Part shown: positions 21,237 through 32,179 of the stretch, one piece after another
Position numbering within the stretch: the first letter of the stretch is position 1
Layout: every line of letters starts with the position of its first letter
Source of the DNA: Microbacterium terrae
Lineage (GTDB): Bacteria > Actinomycetota > Actinomycetes > Actinomycetales > Microbacteriaceae
NCBI RefSeq assembly: GCF_017831975.1
Contig: NZ_JAFDSS010000001.1
Span: forward strand, 1,984,001 to 2,048,000
Reading direction: 5' to 3'
DNA length: 64,000 nucleotides
The notes under the pieces: model-generated
What the model was told of the DNA's origin: nothing
Databases searched by the model: none
What the model saw: only the letters and a program-made list of their open reading frames with translations
Program-made: the position numbers and the translations under genes

Positions 21237-22316
21237 TCAAGCCTCGGAGCCGAGCGCCGCCAGCCGTGCCTCTTCGTCGGTCGTGATCGCCGACTCGATG
21301 ATCGGCTCGAGTGCGCCGTCCATCACCTGGTCGAGGTTGTACGCCTTGTACCCGGTGCGGTGGTCGGCGATGCGGTTCTCGGGGAAGTTGTACGTGCGGA
21401 TGCGCTCGGAGCGGTCCATCCCGCGGATCTGCGAGCGACGGGCGTCGGATGCCGCGGCATCCAGCTCCTCCTGCTGCTTGGCGAGCAGGCGCGCACGCAG
21501 CACGCGCATGCCGGCCTCGCGGTTCTGCAGCTGCGACTTCTCGTTCTGCATCGACACGACGATCCCGGTGGGAACGTGCGTGATCCGCACGGCGGAGTCG
21601 GTGGTGTTCACCGACTGGCCGCCGGGACCCGACGAGCGGAAGACGTCGATCTTCAGGTCGTTCTGGTCGATGTGGATCTCTTCGGGCTCGTCGACCTCGG
21701 GGAAGACGAGCACCCCGGTCGTCGAGGTGTGGATGCGCCCGGCAGACTCGGTCGCCGGCACCCGCTGCACGCGGTGCACGCCGCCCTCGTACTTGAGATG
21801 CGCCCACACGCCCTGCGCGGGATCGCTCGAGGAGCCCTTGATGGCGACCTGCACGTCTTTGTAGCCGCCGAGGTCGGACTCGTTGCGCTCGAGGAGCTCG
21901 GTCTTCCAGCCTTTCGAGGCTGCGTACTGCACGTACATGCGCAGGAGGTCGGCCGCGAACAGCGCCGACTCGGCGCCGCCCTCGCCCTGCTTGATCTCCA
22001 TGATCACGTCGCGCGCGTCGTCGGGGTCGCGCGGGATGAGCAGACGCCGCAGGCGCTCCTGCGCCTCGGCGAGTCGCTCCTCGAGCGCCGGCACCTCTTC
22101 GGCGAACGCGTCGTCTTCGCGAGCGAGCTCGCGGGCGGCATCCAGATCTTCGGATGCCGCCAGCCAGTCCTCGTGCGCCTTGACGATGCGTGACAGCTCG
22201 GCGTAGCGCCGATTGACCTTCTTCGCGCGCGCCGCATCGGCGTGGACGGCGGGATCGGAGAGCTCGACCTGAACTGCGGCGTGCTCTTCGATCAGCGCCT
22301 TCACGGATTCGAACAC
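21237..22316 (-). CDS. prfA: Peptide chain release factor 1
   Basis: 359 residues. Recognises UAA and UAG through the PAT tripeptide (187-189, in VPATESAGR) and releases the peptide with the GGQ loop (232-234). Full length with the N-terminal coiled coil. ATG at 22316, 27 bases after the rho stop, so co-transcribed with rho. Its modifying enzyme gene prmC lies 3.3 kb away in this window. Confidence 0.96.
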   Translation of the reverse strand: MFESVKALIEEHAAVQVELSDPAVHADAARAKKVNRRYAELSRIVKAHEDWLAASEDLDAARELAREDDAFAEEVPALEERLAEAQERLRRLLIPRDPDDARDVIMEIKQGEGGAESALFAADLLRMYVQYAASKGWKTELLERNESDLGGYKDVQVAIKGSSSDPAQGVWAHLKYEGGVHRVQRVPATESAGRIHTSTTGVLVFPEVDEPEEIHIDQNDLKIDVFRSSGPGGQSVNTTDSAVRITHVPTGIVVSMQNEKSQLQNREAGMRVLRARLLAKQQEELDAAASDARRSQIRGMDRSERIRTYNFPENRIADHRTGYKAYNLDQVMDGALEPIIESAITTDEEARLAALGSEA

Positions 22317-22343
22317 GTGGTTCTCCCCCAGCTGATCAGCAGA

Positions 22344-24458
22344 TCAGCGGATGCTGTTGTCGTGCGCGTGGCTGTGCCCGCCGCCGGTCTGCGGCGTCGG
22401 GATCGACTTCTGCATCTGCACGAGGAACTCGACGTTCGACTGGGTCTCCTTGAGCTTGCCCAGCACGACCTCGAGCGCCTGCTGCGGGTCGAGGCCCGCG
22501 AGGGCGCGCCGCAGCTTCCACGTGATCTTGACCTCGTCGGCCGACAGCAGCATCTCTTCGCGACGGGTGCTCGACGCGTTCACGTCGACCGCCGGGAAGA
22601 TCCGCTTGTCGGCGAGCTGACGCGACAGACGCAGCTCGCTGTTGCCGGTGCCCTTGAACTCCTCGAAGATGACGTCGTCCATCTTGGAGCCGGTCTCGAC
22701 GAGCGCCGTGGCGAGGATCGTGAGCGATCCGCCGTTCTCGATGTTGCGTGCGGCGCCGAAGAAGCGCTTGGGCGGGTACAGCGCCGATGCGTCGACACCG
22801 CCGGTGAGCACGCGACCCGAGGTCGGCGCCGAGATGTTGTACGCGCGACCGAGGCGGGTGATCGAGTCGAGGAGCACGACCACGTCGCGACCGAGCTCGA
22901 CGAGGCGCTTGGCGCGCTCGATCGCGAGCTCGGCGACCGTGGTGTGGTCCTCGGCAGGGCGGTCGAAGGTCGAGGCGATGACCTCGCCCTTCACCGTGCG
23001 CTGCATGTCGGTGACCTCTTCGGGGCGCTCGTCGACGAGGACGACCATGAGGTGGACCTCGGGGTTGTTCGTCGCGATGGCGTTGGCGATCTGCTGCAGC
23101 ACGATCGTCTTGCCGGCCTTGGGCGGCGCGACGATGAGGCCGCGCTGACCCTTGCCGATGGGCGCGACCAGGTCGATGATGCGCTGCGTCAGCTTCTCGG
23201 GCGCGGTCTCGAGGCGCAGGCGCTCCTGCGGGTACAGCGGCGTCAGCTTGCCGAACTCCACGCGGTTCGCGGCGTCGTCGACCGACAGGCCGTTGATCGC
23301 GTCGACCTTGACCAGCGCGTTGTACTTCTGGCGGCTGGACTGCTCGCCCTCGCGCGGCTGCTTGATGGCGCCCACGACGGCGTCACCCTTGCGCAGGTTG
23401 TACTTCTTCACCTGGCCGAGCGAGACGTACACGTCGCTCGTACCGGGGAGGTAGCCGCTGGTGCGCACGAACGCGTAGTTGTCGAGCACATCGAGGATGC
23501 CGGCGATCGGGATGAGGACGTCGTCCTCGCCGATCTCGGTCTCGAACTCGTCGCCGGTGGCGGGGCCACGGCGCTTGTTGCGCTGGCGGCCGCGGCCGCC
23601 GCCCTGCTGGTCGTCGTCGTCGCTCTTCGGCGCCTCGGACGGGCCGTTCTGGGCGTTCTGGCCACCCTGCGCGTTCTGGCCGTTCTGGCCACCCTGCGCG
23701 TTCTGGCCGTTCTGGCCGTTCTGGCCGCCCTGGGCGTTGCGGCCACGGCTGCGGCTGCGGCTGCGGCTGCGGCTGCGCGACGAGGTCTCGTCGCCCGCGC
23801 CCTGGTCAGCGGCATCGGTCGATGCGTCGGCGGCGGCATCTGCGGCCGGCTCGGCGGCGTCAGCCTCGGCGGGCGCTGCGTCAGCGGCAGCCTCGGCCGG
23901 AGCCTCGGCGGGCTTGGCTGCGGCGCGGCCTCGGCCACGACCGCGTCCGGTCGTCTTGGGTGCGGCGGCCGGTGCGGCCTCGGCCGCAGCGTCCGCCGAT
24001 GCCTCGTCGGCGGCGGGCTCGACGACCGCCTCGGCGGGCGCGTCGGCAGCCGGGGCCTCGGCCACAGTTTCGGCGGGTGCGGCGTCGGCGGCCGGCACGT
24101 CGGTGCTCTTGGCGCGGCGCGGCGCGCGCTTGCGCGGCGCCTTCACGGGCGGGGCGGCCTCTTCGGCGACGGGCTCGTCGGCCGCGGCGGGCGCTTCGGC
24201 GACAGCATCCGCGGTCGCCTCCTCGACGACCTCGGCGACGGGCTCCGCTGCGGGAGCCTCCTCAGGCGGCGCGTCGGCGGCAGCAGCCTCGACCTCGGCG
24301 TCAGCCTCAGCCTCGGCCTCCGGGGCCGTCTCGGCCTCGGGTGCGGTGGTGGCGGCGGCCTCTTCGGCCGGCGCCTCGGTCACGATCTCGGCCTGCTCGG
24401 GCGCATCGGTGCGCTCGTCGGTGTCGGAATCGGTGTGGATCTCGGAGATGGACTCCAC
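22344..24458 (-). CDS. rho: Transcription termination factor Rho with a long disordered N-terminus
   Basis: 704 residues. The ring-shaped RNA helicase core starts near residue 300: RNA-binding cold-shock-like domain (about 312-390), Walker A PPKAGKT at 445-451, Q-loop and R-loop regions after it. The first 300 residues are low complexity: acidic Ala/Glu/Pro (1-100), a basic patch (105-118), GRGRGRGR (171-178), a run of SR dipeptides (227-238) and GQN/AQG repeats (241-272). I see no ordinary Rho_N helical domain. The GTG start at 24458 follows AAGGGAGA. A roughly 190-base leader precedes it after thrB, long enough for the autoregulation known for rho. Confidence 0.95.
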   Translation of the reverse strand: MESISEIHTDSDTDERTDAPEQAEIVTEAPAEEAAATTAPEAETAPEAEAEADAEVEAAAADAPPEEAPAAEPVAEVVEEATADAVAEAPAAADEPVAEEAAPPVKAPRKRAPRRAKSTDVPAADAAPAETVAEAPAADAPAEAVVEPAADEASADAAAEAAPAAAPKTTGRGRGRGRAAAKPAEAPAEAAADAAPAEADAAEPAADAAADASTDAADQGAGDETSSRSRSRSRSRSRGRNAQGGQNGQNGQNAQGGQNGQNAQGGQNAQNGPSEAPKSDDDDQQGGGRGRQRNKRRGPATGDEFETEIGEDDVLIPIAGILDVLDNYAFVRTSGYLPGTSDVYVSLGQVKKYNLRKGDAVVGAIKQPREGEQSSRQKYNALVKVDAINGLSVDDAANRVEFGKLTPLYPQERLRLETAPEKLTQRIIDLVAPIGKGQRGLIVAPPKAGKTIVLQQIANAIATNNPEVHLMVVLVDERPEEVTDMQRTVKGEVIASTFDRPAEDHTTVAELAIERAKRLVELGRDVVVLLDSITRLGRAYNISAPTSGRVLTGGVDASALYPPKRFFGAARNIENGGSLTILATALVETGSKMDDVIFEEFKGTGNSELRLSRQLADKRIFPAVDVNASSTRREEMLLSADEVKITWKLRRALAGLDPQQALEVVLGKLKETQSNVEFLVQMQKSIPTPQTGGGHSHAHDNSIR

Positions 24459-24652
24459 GAGTTCTCCCTTGTGAAACGAATGGAATATGCACGACCGCAC
24501 GGCGAATGCTGCGTGGCAGCTATCTGCCCGACCCTTCGGCGGACTCGATGCCCTGGATGGGGCTCGCGAACCGCTACGGCTCTCAGAGACCGCCTGCGGG
24601 ATGGGGGGCTGTGCGGGGGATTCGCAGAATTGCGACGGAGGCCAGATTCACG

Positions 24653-25624
24653 CTAGGTGGCACCCTCCGCGTACTCCCTCACTGTACCACCCTTGAAGTC
24701 GACGGCGAGCATGTGCGCCTCCCACGGGGTGTCGGAGACGGATGCCGCGAGCTCGGCGGCCTCGAGTCGGCGGCCGGGACCGTCGGCGAGGACCAGCACG
24801 CTGGGCCCCGCCCCCGACACGACGGCCGCGAACCCCGCGGCGCGCAGCGCCCGCACCAGACGGTCGGTGCCGGGCATCGCCTGAGCGCGGTAGTTCTGAT
24901 GCAGCTTGTCTTCGGTCGCCGCCATCAGCAGCTCGGGGCTCTGCGTGAGTGCGGCGATGAGCAGCGCCGATCGCGACACGTTGAAGACCGCGTCCTCGCG
25001 CGGCACCTGCAGCGGCTGCAGGCTGCGCGCGACCTCGGTCGACATCGTGAAGTCGGGCACGAACACGAGCGGCGAGACGCCGCGGTGCACGAGCAGCTTC
25101 TTGTGCTGCGGCCCGGTCTCGTCGACCCAGGCGATCGTCAGACCGCCGAAGAGCGCGGGTGCGACGTTGTCGGGGTGGCCCTCGAGCTCGGTCGCGAGCC
25201 GCAGCAGCGTCTCGTCGCCGATCTCGACGTCACCGGCGAGGAGCCCCTGGGCGGCGAGGATGCCCGACACCACGGCAGCGCCCGACGAGCCGAGTCCTCG
25301 CCCGTGCGGGATCACGTTGCGCGCCTGCAGTCGCAGGCCCGGCATCCGTCGCCCTGTCGCCGCGAACGCGTGAGCGATCGAGCGGACCACGAGGTTCGAG
25401 CCGTCGCGCGGCACATCGCCCATGCCCTCGCCCTCGACGTCGATCTCGAGCTCGCCCTCCGGGAGCGCGGTGACGATCAGTTCGTCGTAGACGCTCAGCG
25501 CGAGTCCGAGCGTGTCGAAGCCGGGGCCGAGGTTGGCGCTCGTGGCCGGCACCCGGACGACGACCGAGCGGCCGGGGGCCACCGTCGCCTCACCGGGCTG
25601 CACGCCGGTCACGGCTGCGCTCAC
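24653..25624 (-). CDS. thrB: Homoserine kinase
   Basis: 323 residues, GHMP kinase. Phosphorylates homoserine with ATP for threonine synthesis. The ATP loop is [14 protein letters not shown], the N-terminal [16 protein letters not shown] is the family signature, and [13 protein letters not shown] is the third motif. The GTG start at 25624 overlaps the thrC stop by four bases. Third gene of the hom-thrC-thrB set. Confidence 0.95.
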   Translation of the reverse strand: MSAAVTGVQPGEATVAPGRSVVVRVPATSANLGPGFDTLGLALSVYDELIVTALPEGELEIDVEGEGMGDVPRDGSNLVVRSIAHAFAATGRRMPGLRLQARNVIPHGRGLGSSGAAVVSGILAAQGLLAGDVEIGDETLLRLATELEGHPDNVAPALFGGLTIAWVDETGPQHKKLLVHRGVSPLVFVPDFTMSTEVARSLQPLQVPREDAVFNVSRSALLIAALTQSPELLMAATEDKLHQNYRAQAMPGTDRLVRALRAAGFAAVVSGAGPSVLVLADGPGRRLEAAELAASVSDTPWEAHMLAVDFKGGTVREYAEGAT

Positions 25625-26709
25625 GCGGTCGCCTCCACGGGCGCCAGATCGAGCACCGAGGCCACTTCGCTCGTCTCGGCGTCGACCACCGTCGGCTGCA
25701 CGTCGGAGCCGTCGGCGTTGCGCAGGGCCCACTGCGGGTCCTTGAGTCCGTGGCCGGTGACGGTGAGCACGACGCGGGCGCCCTGCGGCACGATGCCCGC
25801 CTCGACGCGGTCGAGCAGACCCGCGACGCTGATCGCCGAAGCCGGCTCGACGAAGATGCCCACCTCGCCCGCCAGCAGCTTCTGGGCTGCGAGGATGCGG
25901 GTGTCGTCGATGGCGCCGAACCAGCCGTCGGTGGCGTCGCGCGCCTCGAGGGCGAGCTCCCACGATGCAGGATTGCCGATGCGGATCGCGCTCGCGACCG
26001 TCTCGGGGTTCTTCACGACCTCGCCGCGCACGAGCGGCGCAGAGCCCTCGGCCTGGAAGCCGAACATGCGCGGCACGCGGGTCGAGACGCCGGCCTCGGC
26101 CTCTTCGCGGTACCCGCGGGTGTATGCGGTGTAGTTGCCCGCGTTGCCCACCGGGATGAAGTGGAAGTCGGGCGCATCGCCGAGCTGCTCGACGACCTCG
26201 TATGCGGCGGTCTTCTGACCGTCGATGCGGTCGGGGTTGACCGAGTTGACGAGGTGCACCGGGTAGTGGTCGGCGAGCTCGCGCGCGATCTCGAGGCAGT
26301 CGTCGAAGTTGCCGCGCACCTGGATGAGGCGGCCGTTGTGGGCCACCGCCTGGCTGAGCTTGCCCATCGCGATCTTGCCCTCGGGCACGAGCACCGCGGC
26401 GGTGATGCCGGCGTGCGCGGCGTACGCCGCGGCCGACGCCGACGTGTTGCCCGTCGACGCGCAGATGACGGCCTTCGCCCCGTGCTCGATCGCCCGCGAG
26501 ACGGCGACGGTCATGCCGCGGTCCTTGAACGAGCCCGTCGGGTTCATGCCCTCGAACTTCACCCACACGTCGGTGCCGGTCAGGCGCGACAGTGCCGGTG
26601 CCGGGAGCAGCGGCGTGCCGCCCTCGCCGAGGGTGACGACCGTCGAGGCGTCGGTGACGCCCAGCCGATCTGCGTATTCGCGGAGCACTCCGCGCCAAAC
26701 ATGTGCCAT
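25621..26709 (-). CDS. thrC: Threonine synthase
   Basis: 362 residues, PLP-dependent; converts O-phosphohomoserine to threonine. PLP lysine is in [10 protein letters not shown] near residue 62, with the phosphate-binding [18 protein letters not shown]. The short type usual for actinobacteria. Starts at ATG 26709 one base after the hom stop; the end overlaps thrB by four bases. Confidence 0.95.
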   Translation of the reverse strand: MAHVWRGVLREYADRLGVTDASTVVTLGEGGTPLLPAPALSRLTGTDVWVKFEGMNPTGSFKDRGMTVAVSRAIEHGAKAVICASTGNTSASAAAYAAHAGITAAVLVPEGKIAMGKLSQAVAHNGRLIQVRGNFDDCLEIARELADHYPVHLVNSVNPDRIDGQKTAAYEVVEQLGDAPDFHFIPVGNAGNYTAYTRGYREEAEAGVSTRVPRMFGFQAEGSAPLVRGEVVKNPETVASAIRIGNPASWELALEARDATDGWFGAIDDTRILAAQKLLAGEVGIFVEPASAISVAGLLDRVEAGIVPQGARVVLTVTGHGLKDPQWALRNADGSDVQPTVVDAETSEVASVLDLAPVEATA

Positions 26710-26710
26710 G

Positions 26711-28015
26711 TCAGTCTCCTTCCACGCGCAGGACCGAGACGACGCGCTCCACGACGCCGCTCGCTGCGAGCCGTTCGACGGTCTCGCTGAGGTCCTGCTC
26801 CAGTGCCTTGTGCGTTCCGATGACCAGTCGCGCTGTTGCGGCGTCCTCGCCGGCGACGGTCTGCTCCAGGGTCGCGATCGATACGCGACCGTCGCTGAGG
26901 GTGCCCGCGACGGTGGCGAGCACGCCCGGACGGTCGTCGACCTCGACGGTGATCTGGTAGCGGGTGGTCACCCGCCCGATGTCGACGATCGGCAGGTTCG
27001 CGAGCGTGGACTCCCCCACGCCGACGCCGCCCGCGATGTGGCGGCGGGCAGCCGAGACGACATCGCCGAGGACCGCCGACGCGGTCTGCACGCCGCCGGC
27101 GCCGGCGCCGTAGAACATGAGGTTGCCCGCGGCCTCGGCCTGCACGAAGACGGCGTTGTTCGCGCCGTGCACGCTCGCGAGCGGGTGCGACCGGTCGACC
27201 AGCGCCGGGTACACCCGCACCGAGATCGACTCCTCGCTCTCATCGCCGAGTCGCTCGCACACGGCGAGCAGCTTGACGACGTAGCCCGCGTGGCGGGCGG
27301 CATCCATCATCGTCTTGTCGATCGAGGTGATGCCCTCACGGTGCACCGACTCGAGCGGAACAGTCGTGTGGAAGGCGAGGCTCGCGAGGATCGCCGCCTT
27401 CTGCGCCGCGTCGAAGCCCTCGACGTCGGCGGTCGGGTCGGCCTCGGCGTACCCGAGGCGCTGAGCGTCGGCCAGCACGTCGGCGAACTCGGCGCCCTCG
27501 GTGTCCATACGGTCGAGGATGTAGTTCGTGGTGCCGTTGACGATTCCCATGATGCGCTGCACCCGGTCGCCGGCGAGCGAGTCGCGCAGCGGTCGGATGA
27601 TCGGGATCGCACCCGCGGCGGCAGCCTCGTAGTACACCTCGGCGCCCACCTGGTCTGCGGCGTCGAAGATCTCGGGACCGTGGGTGGCCAGCAGCGCCTT
27701 GTTGGCGGTGACGACGTCGGCGCCCGAGTTGATCGCCTGCAGCAGGTAGGTGCGCGCCGGCTCGATCCCGCCCATGAGTTCGATCACGATGTCGGCACCG
27801 ACGATCAGCGACTCGGCATCGGTCGTGAACAGCTCCCGCGGCAGATCGCCCTCGCGCGGCGCATCGAGGTTGCGCACCGCGATGCCGGCGAGCTCGAGCG
27901 TCGCTCCTGCGCGGTCGGCCAGTTCGCCGGAGTGCTTCAGCAGCAGGCGGGCGACCTGCGAGCCCACGGCTCCGGCACCCAGCAGCGCTACCCGGAGGCG
28001 GCGGTAGTCGGTCAT
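26711..28015 (-). CDS. hom: Homoserine dehydrogenase
   Basis: 434 residues. Reduces aspartate semialdehyde to homoserine, the branch point to Thr and Met. N-terminal NAD(P) fold begins with [12 protein letters not shown]; the catalytic part has [12 protein letters not shown]; a C-terminal ACT domain (about 350-434, [17 protein letters not shown]) gives feedback control, usually by threonine. Overlaps the lysA stop by four bases. Monofunctional, with no aspartokinase domain. Confidence 0.95.
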   Translation of the reverse strand: MTDYRRLRVALLGAGAVGSQVARLLLKHSGELADRAGATLELAGIAVRNLDAPREGDLPRELFTTDAESLIVGADIVIELMGGIEPARTYLLQAINSGADVVTANKALLATHGPEIFDAADQVGAEVYYEAAAAGAIPIIRPLRDSLAGDRVQRIMGIVNGTTNYILDRMDTEGAEFADVLADAQRLGYAEADPTADVEGFDAAQKAAILASLAFHTTVPLESVHREGITSIDKTMMDAARHAGYVVKLLAVCERLGDESEESISVRVYPALVDRSHPLASVHGANNAVFVQAEAAGNLMFYGAGAGGVQTASAVLGDVVSAARRHIAGGVGVGESTLANLPIVDIGRVTTRYQITVEVDDRPGVLATVAGTLSDGRVSIATLEQTVAGEDAATARLVIGTHKALEQDLSETVERLAASGVVERVVSVLRVEGD

Positions 28016-29430
28016 GCGTTCCCTTCCCTGGCGGCGGTGAGACCCGCGTCGCGCGCGAGTAGGTCGTCGACCGTCTCGCCGCGCACGATGACGCGCGCCT
28101 CTCCCCCGCGCAGCGCCACGACGGGCGGGCGGGGGACGTAGTTGTAGTTGCTGGCGAGCGAGAAGCAGTAGGCGCCGGTCGCGGGCACCGCGAGCAGATC
28201 GCCGGGCGTGACATCGGCCGGCAGGTACTCGGCGTCGACGACGATGTCGCCCGACTCGCAGTGCTTGCCGACGACGCGAGCGAGGACCGGTTCAGCGGTC
28301 GACGCCCGCGAGACGATGCGCGCCGAGAAGGCGGCGCCGTAGAGCGAGGGGCGCGCGTTGTCGCTCATGCCGCCGTCGACGCTCACATACAGGCGCGTGG
28401 CGCCGCCTTCGAGGTCGACGCGCTTGGTGGTGCCGACCTCGTAGAGGGTGACGCCGGCGCGGCCCACGATCGCGCGACCCGGCTCGAACGCCAGGTTCGG
28501 AACGGGGATGCCGCGCACGGCGCACTCCTGCGCGACTGCCTCGACGATCCCGGTCGCGAGCTCCTCGATCGGCGTCGGGTCGTCGGCGGACGTGTAGGCG
28601 ATGCCGAAGCCGCCGCCGAGGTTGAGCACCGGAAGCGGCCCGCCCTCGAGGAGCGTCGCATGCAGCTCCACGATGCGTGCGGCAGCCTCGCGGAAGCCCG
28701 CGCTGCCGAAGATCTGCGAGCCGATGTGGCTGTGGATTCCCACGAGCTCCAGGCCCGACAGCTCGCGGATGCGCGCGGCGGCGGTCACGGCGTCGGTCAG
28801 GGTGAAGCCGAACTTCTGGTCCTCGTGCGCGGTGGCGAGGAAATCGTGGGTCTCGGCGTGCACGCCGCTGTTGACGCGGACGAGCACCGCCTGCGTCGCG
28901 CCGTGGCGCTGCACGATCGCGGCGAGGCGCTCGATCTCGATCGCACTGTCGACGACGATCGACCCGACGCCTGCTTCGACGGCGCGCTCGAGTTCGGCGA
29001 CGCTCTTGTTGTTGCCGTGGAACCCGAGCCGCGCCGGGTCGGCGCCGGCCGCGAGGGCGAGCGCGAGCTCGCCGCCGGTGCACACGTCGACCGCCAGCCC
29101 CTCGTCGGTGACCCAGCGCACCACCTCGGCGCTCAGGAACGCCTTGCCCGCGTAGTACACGCGGGCCTGTGCGCTCTGCAGCGCGGCGGCGGCACGGAAG
29201 GCGTCGAGCGTGCGCCGCGCGGTCGCGCGGACCTCGTCTTCGTCGAGCACCCACAGCGGAGTGCCGAACCGCGTGGCGAGCTCGGCGGCGGCGACGCCAC
29301 CGAACGACACCTCGCCTCCGGCGCCGCGCTCGGCGGCGACCGGCCACACCTTCTCGACCAGGCCGTTCACGTCGGCGGGCTCATCGAGCCATGCCGGGGC
29401 CGGGGTGCGAAGGTGCGAGGAGGCGGACAC
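28012..29430 (-). CDS. lysA: Diaminopimelate decarboxylase
   Basis: 472 residues from a GTG at 29430 (a TTG four codons earlier is possible; neither has a good ribosome site). PLP enzyme making lysine from meso-diaminopimelate. PLP lysine is in VYYAGKAFLS; HSHIGSQIFG and GGGFGIAYT bind phosphate, and the dimer-contributed Cys is in GKHCESGD. First gene of lysA-hom-thrC-thrB; a TAGACT promoter and an upstream dyad lie in the 174 bases before it. Confidence 0.94.
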   Translation of the reverse strand: MSASSHLRTPAPAWLDEPADVNGLVEKVWPVAAERGAGGEVSFGGVAAAELATRFGTPLWVLDEDEVRATARRTLDAFRAAAALQSAQARVYYAGKAFLSAEVVRWVTDEGLAVDVCTGGELALALAAGADPARLGFHGNNKSVAELERAVEAGVGSIVVDSAIEIERLAAIVQRHGATQAVLVRVNSGVHAETHDFLATAHEDQKFGFTLTDAVTAAARIRELSGLELVGIHSHIGSQIFGSAGFREAAARIVELHATLLEGGPLPVLNLGGGFGIAYTSADDPTPIEELATGIVEAVAQECAVRGIPVPNLAFEPGRAIVGRAGVTLYEVGTTKRVDLEGGATRLYVSVDGGMSDNARPSLYGAAFSARIVSRASTAEPVLARVVGKHCESGDIVVDAEYLPADVTPGDLLAVPATGAYCFSLASNYNYVPRPPVVALRGGEARVIVRGETVDDLLARDAGLTAAREGNA

Positions 29431-29524
29431 GGGTGGAACCAATCGGTATGTGCTTCGGCGCGGGGGCGGCCGCGATGCGGCGGGATGCCGCGGCCGGTGG
29501 ACTCACGTGCCGGGCAGTCCTTGC

Positions 29525-29530
29525 AGTCTA
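29525..29530 (-). promoter_or_regulatory. -10 element of the lysA-hom-thrC-thrB operon
   Basis: TAGACT on the minus strand, in the context CCTAGACT that recurs before other genes here. The lysA start is about 95 bases downstream, leaving room for a regulated leader, in which I found no recognisable riboswitch. Confidence 0.4.
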
Positions 29531-29555
29531 GGGCACCGCGCCCGCGCTCCCCGTG

Positions 29556-29570
29556 CCGTGTGACACACGG
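29556..29570. promoter_or_regulatory. Perfect 15-base dyad upstream of the lysA promoter
   Basis: CCGTGTGACACACGG, two 7-base arms around one base, ending 25 bases upstream of the lysA -10. The single-base centre rules out a hairpin terminator for the DUF2993 gene whose stop is at 29605, so a protein-binding site is more likely. Confidence 0.35.
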
Positions 29571-29604
29571 TGTCGAGGTCGCCTCGCGGTGCCACCGCGC
29601 CGCG

Positions 29605-30438
29605 TCAGGCGCAGGTGCCCGAGGCCTGCAGCGCGGGGTCGCTGACGATCGCGCCGTCGACGTCAAGGTCGGCGACGAGCTGCTCCCCCACCACCTCCAC
29701 GCCGGTCACGGTGATCGCCGCCGGCATGTACTCGGCGAGGCAGACCGTCCAGTCCTTCAGCACCACGTCGGCCACCACGCCGAACTGCTCGCGCAGCCGG
29801 TCGGCGGTGATCTCGGCACCTGCCACCTCGATGCCGGCGGGCGAGAGCACCAGGTCTCCGTCTGCCGCCGTCGGCGTGAGCGAGACGGCCACGGGAACCT
29901 GCACGCCGAAGAACGACAGCTCGGTGGTGAACGCCACGTCGGGCTCGTCGAGGATGAGCGTGTCGGCCGGGAACCCGTCGACGGATGCCATGAGCGTGCG
30001 CAGCTCCTCCTCGTCGACGGTGACCGTCGCCGAGGCCTGACCGATCGGCGCGTCGCCGCGCACGGGCACATCGTGCGCGACCACCGTCACGTCGCCGGTG
30101 AGCCCCTTCAGCGGCACGTCGTCGGACGAGACGGTGATCTCGCCGATCGTTCCGCCGATGAGCTGCGGAAGCACGGCACCGGCCACCTCGACGTCGATCT
30201 GCTGGTCGGCGGGCAGCGACAGCCGGGTGACGACCTGCTCGCGGACCGTCTTCGTCACGAGGTCGCGCGCGATCGCCTCGCCGGCGAACCATGCCACCAC
30301 CGCGAGCACGACGACGATCGCGAACCCGATGATCCAGGCGATCCAGCCGCGCCGGCGACGCGGCGCGGCCGCCGGCGCGGCGGCGTGCACGGCGTCTTCG
30401 GGAATGGGCAGCGTCGGCTGCGTGTCGGCGCTGCTCAT
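29605..30438 (-). CDS. DUF2993 (LmeA-like) membrane-anchored protein
   Basis: 277 residues: a Pro/Ala-rich cytoplasmic start with RRRRG, one membrane helix (about 32-54), then an exported beta-rich domain of the DUF2993 family. In mycobacteria LmeA, of this family, is a periplasmic phospholipid-binding protein needed for lipomannan elongation. The gene lies four bases after argS and is likely read with it. Two Cys, one at the penultimate position, could form a disulfide. Its exact role in this organism is unknown. Confidence 0.75.
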   Translation of the reverse strand: MSSADTQPTLPIPEDAVHAAAPAAAPRRRRGWIAWIIGFAIVVVLAVVAWFAGEAIARDLVTKTVREQVVTRLSLPADQQIDVEVAGAVLPQLIGGTIGEITVSSDDVPLKGLTGDVTVVAHDVPVRGDAPIGQASATVTVDEEELRTLMASVDGFPADTLILDEPDVAFTTELSFFGVQVPVAVSLTPTAADGDLVLSPAGIEVAGAEITADRLREQFGVVADVVLKDWTVCLAEYMPAAITVTGVEVVGEQLVADLDVDGAIVSDPALQASGTCA

Positions 30439-30442
30439 GTCG

Positions 30443-32107
30443 TCACATCCGCTCTGGCGCGCTCACGCCGAGGAGTCCGAGGCCGTTGCGCAGCACCTGG
30501 CCGGTGGCGTCATTGAGCCACAGGCGCGTGCGGTGCACGGACTCGACGGGCCCGTCGCCGAGCGGGATCACCCGGCAGTTGTCGTACCACTTGTGGTAGA
30601 GACCCGCCAGCTCCTCGAGGTAGCGGGCGACCCGGTGCGGCTCGCGCACCTCGGCGGCGTACGCGATGACGCGCGGGAACTCCTGCAGCGCGCCGAGGAG
30701 AGCGGACTCGGTCTCGTGGGTGAGGAGTTCCGGTGCGAACTCGGAGCGGTCGACCCCGGATGCCGCGGCGTTGCGCCCGACGTTGTGGGTGCGGGCGTGC
30801 GCGTACTGCACGTAGAACACGGGGTTGTCGTTCGTGCGCTTCTGCAGCACGTCGAGATCGATATCGAGGTTGGAGTCGGCCGAGCTGCGCACCAAGGCGT
30901 AGCGCGCTGCATCCACCCCGACGATCTCGACGAGGTCCTCGAGGGTGACCACCGTGCCTGCGCGCTTGGACATGCGCATCGGCTGGCCGTCCTTGACGAG
31001 GTTGACCATCTGCCCGATGAGGATCTGCAGGTTCACGTACGGCTCGTCGCCGAAGGCCGCCGTCATCGCCATCAATCGCTGCACGTAGCCGTGGTGGTCG
31101 GCACCGAGCATGATGATGCAGCGGTTGAACCCGCGCTCGCGCTTGTCGAGGTAGTACGCCAGGTCGCCCGAGATGTATGCGGGGGTGCCGTTGGAGCGGA
31201 TCACGACGCGGTCGCGGTCATCACCGAACGTCGTGGAGCGCAGCCAGGTGGCACCGTCGGCCTCGAAGATGTGGCCGAGCTCGCGCAGCCGGGCCACGGC
31301 GCGCTCGACGGCGCCCGACTCGTGCAGGTCGTTCTCGTGGAAGTACACATCGAAGTCGACGCCGAACTCGTGCAGCGACGTCTTGATCTCGTCGAACATG
31401 AAGCCGACGCCGATCTCGCGGAACGCCTCCTGCTTCGCGGCGTCGTCGAGAGCGTCGATGTCGCCCTCGTACGCGAGCGCCACACGGCGCGCGATGTCGA
31501 TGATGTAGCCGCCGCCGTAGCCGTCCTCCGGCGTCGGCAGCCCGTCGTGGGCTGCGAGGAGGCTGCGCGCGAAGCGGTCGATCTGCGCACCGTGGTCGTT
31601 GAAGTAGTACTCGCGCGTCACGCTCGCGCCCTGAGCGGAGAGGATGCGCGCGAGCGAGTCGCCGAGCGCGGCCCAGCGCGTTCCGCCCAGGTGGATCGGA
31701 CCGGTCGGGTTCGCCGAGACGAACTCGAGGTTGATGACTTCGCCGTCGAGCGCGGTCGACGTGCCGAAGGAGGCCCCGGCATCGACGATGGTCTTCGCGA
31801 GGGCTCCGGCGGCTGCGGCATCCAGCCGGATGTTGATGAACCCGGGCCCGGCGACCTCGACGCTGGCGACGCCGTCGACGGCGGCCAGTGCGTCGGCGAT
31901 CTCGGCCGCGAACTCGCGCGGGTTGGCGCCGATCTGCTTCGACAGCTTGAGCGCGGCGTTCGACGCCCAGTCGCCGTGGTCGCGGTTCTTGGGCCGCTCG
32001 AGAACGAGGTCGGCGGCGGTGAGACCCTCGCTCGCGCCGGCGCGTCGGGCCTCGGCGAGCGGGGCGATCACGGCGAGCAGGGCAGCGGAGAGGGCTTCAG
32101 GGTTCAT
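30443..32107 (-). CDS. argS: Arginyl-tRNA synthetase
   Basis: 554 residues, class I. The HIGH-type signature is [18 protein letters not shown] (about 130-147) and the KMSKS equivalent is MRMSKRAG. The N-terminal Arg-tRNA-synthetase domain and the C-terminal anticodon-binding DALR domain, with the typical terminal [10 protein letters not shown], are both complete. ATG at 32107. A tRNA-Arg gene for the rare-type CCG anticodon lies 2 kb downstream in the window. argS followed by lysA/hom is the usual actinobacterial order. Confidence 0.96.
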   Translation of the reverse strand: MNPEALSAALLAVIAPLAEARRAGASEGLTAADLVLERPKNRDHGDWASNAALKLSKQIGANPREFAAEIADALAAVDGVASVEVAGPGFINIRLDAAAAGALAKTIVDAGASFGTSTALDGEVINLEFVSANPTGPIHLGGTRWAALGDSLARILSAQGASVTREYYFNDHGAQIDRFARSLLAAHDGLPTPEDGYGGGYIIDIARRVALAYEGDIDALDDAAKQEAFREIGVGFMFDEIKTSLHEFGVDFDVYFHENDLHESGAVERAVARLRELGHIFEADGATWLRSTTFGDDRDRVVIRSNGTPAYISGDLAYYLDKRERGFNRCIIMLGADHHGYVQRLMAMTAAFGDEPYVNLQILIGQMVNLVKDGQPMRMSKRAGTVVTLEDLVEIVGVDAARYALVRSSADSNLDIDLDVLQKRTNDNPVFYVQYAHARTHNVGRNAAASGVDRSEFAPELLTHETESALLGALQEFPRVIAYAAEVREPHRVARYLEELAGLYHKWYDNCRVIPLGDGPVESVHRTRLWLNDATGQVLRNGLGLLGVSAPERM

Positions 32108-32179
32108 AACCCGTCGATTCTAGTTCGTCGCCCTGCCCGCTCCCGCGCCGTGGCGCCGATCTCACGGGCGACCCGGAGG

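Noticed and set aside
23640..23780. Repeated GC-rich units in the rho gene as a possible mobile repeat
   Set aside because: They encode the GQN and SR repeats in frame in Rho.
22242..24656. A long open frame on the plus strand across rho
   Set aside because: Antisense frame of high-GC coding DNA; no ribosome site or recognisable domain. The same holds for other long opposite-strand frames across the ABC, atp, argS and TPM genes.
29556..29570. Terminator after the DUF2993 gene
   Set aside because: Arms are separated by one base only, so the RNA cannot fold on itself as a hairpin.
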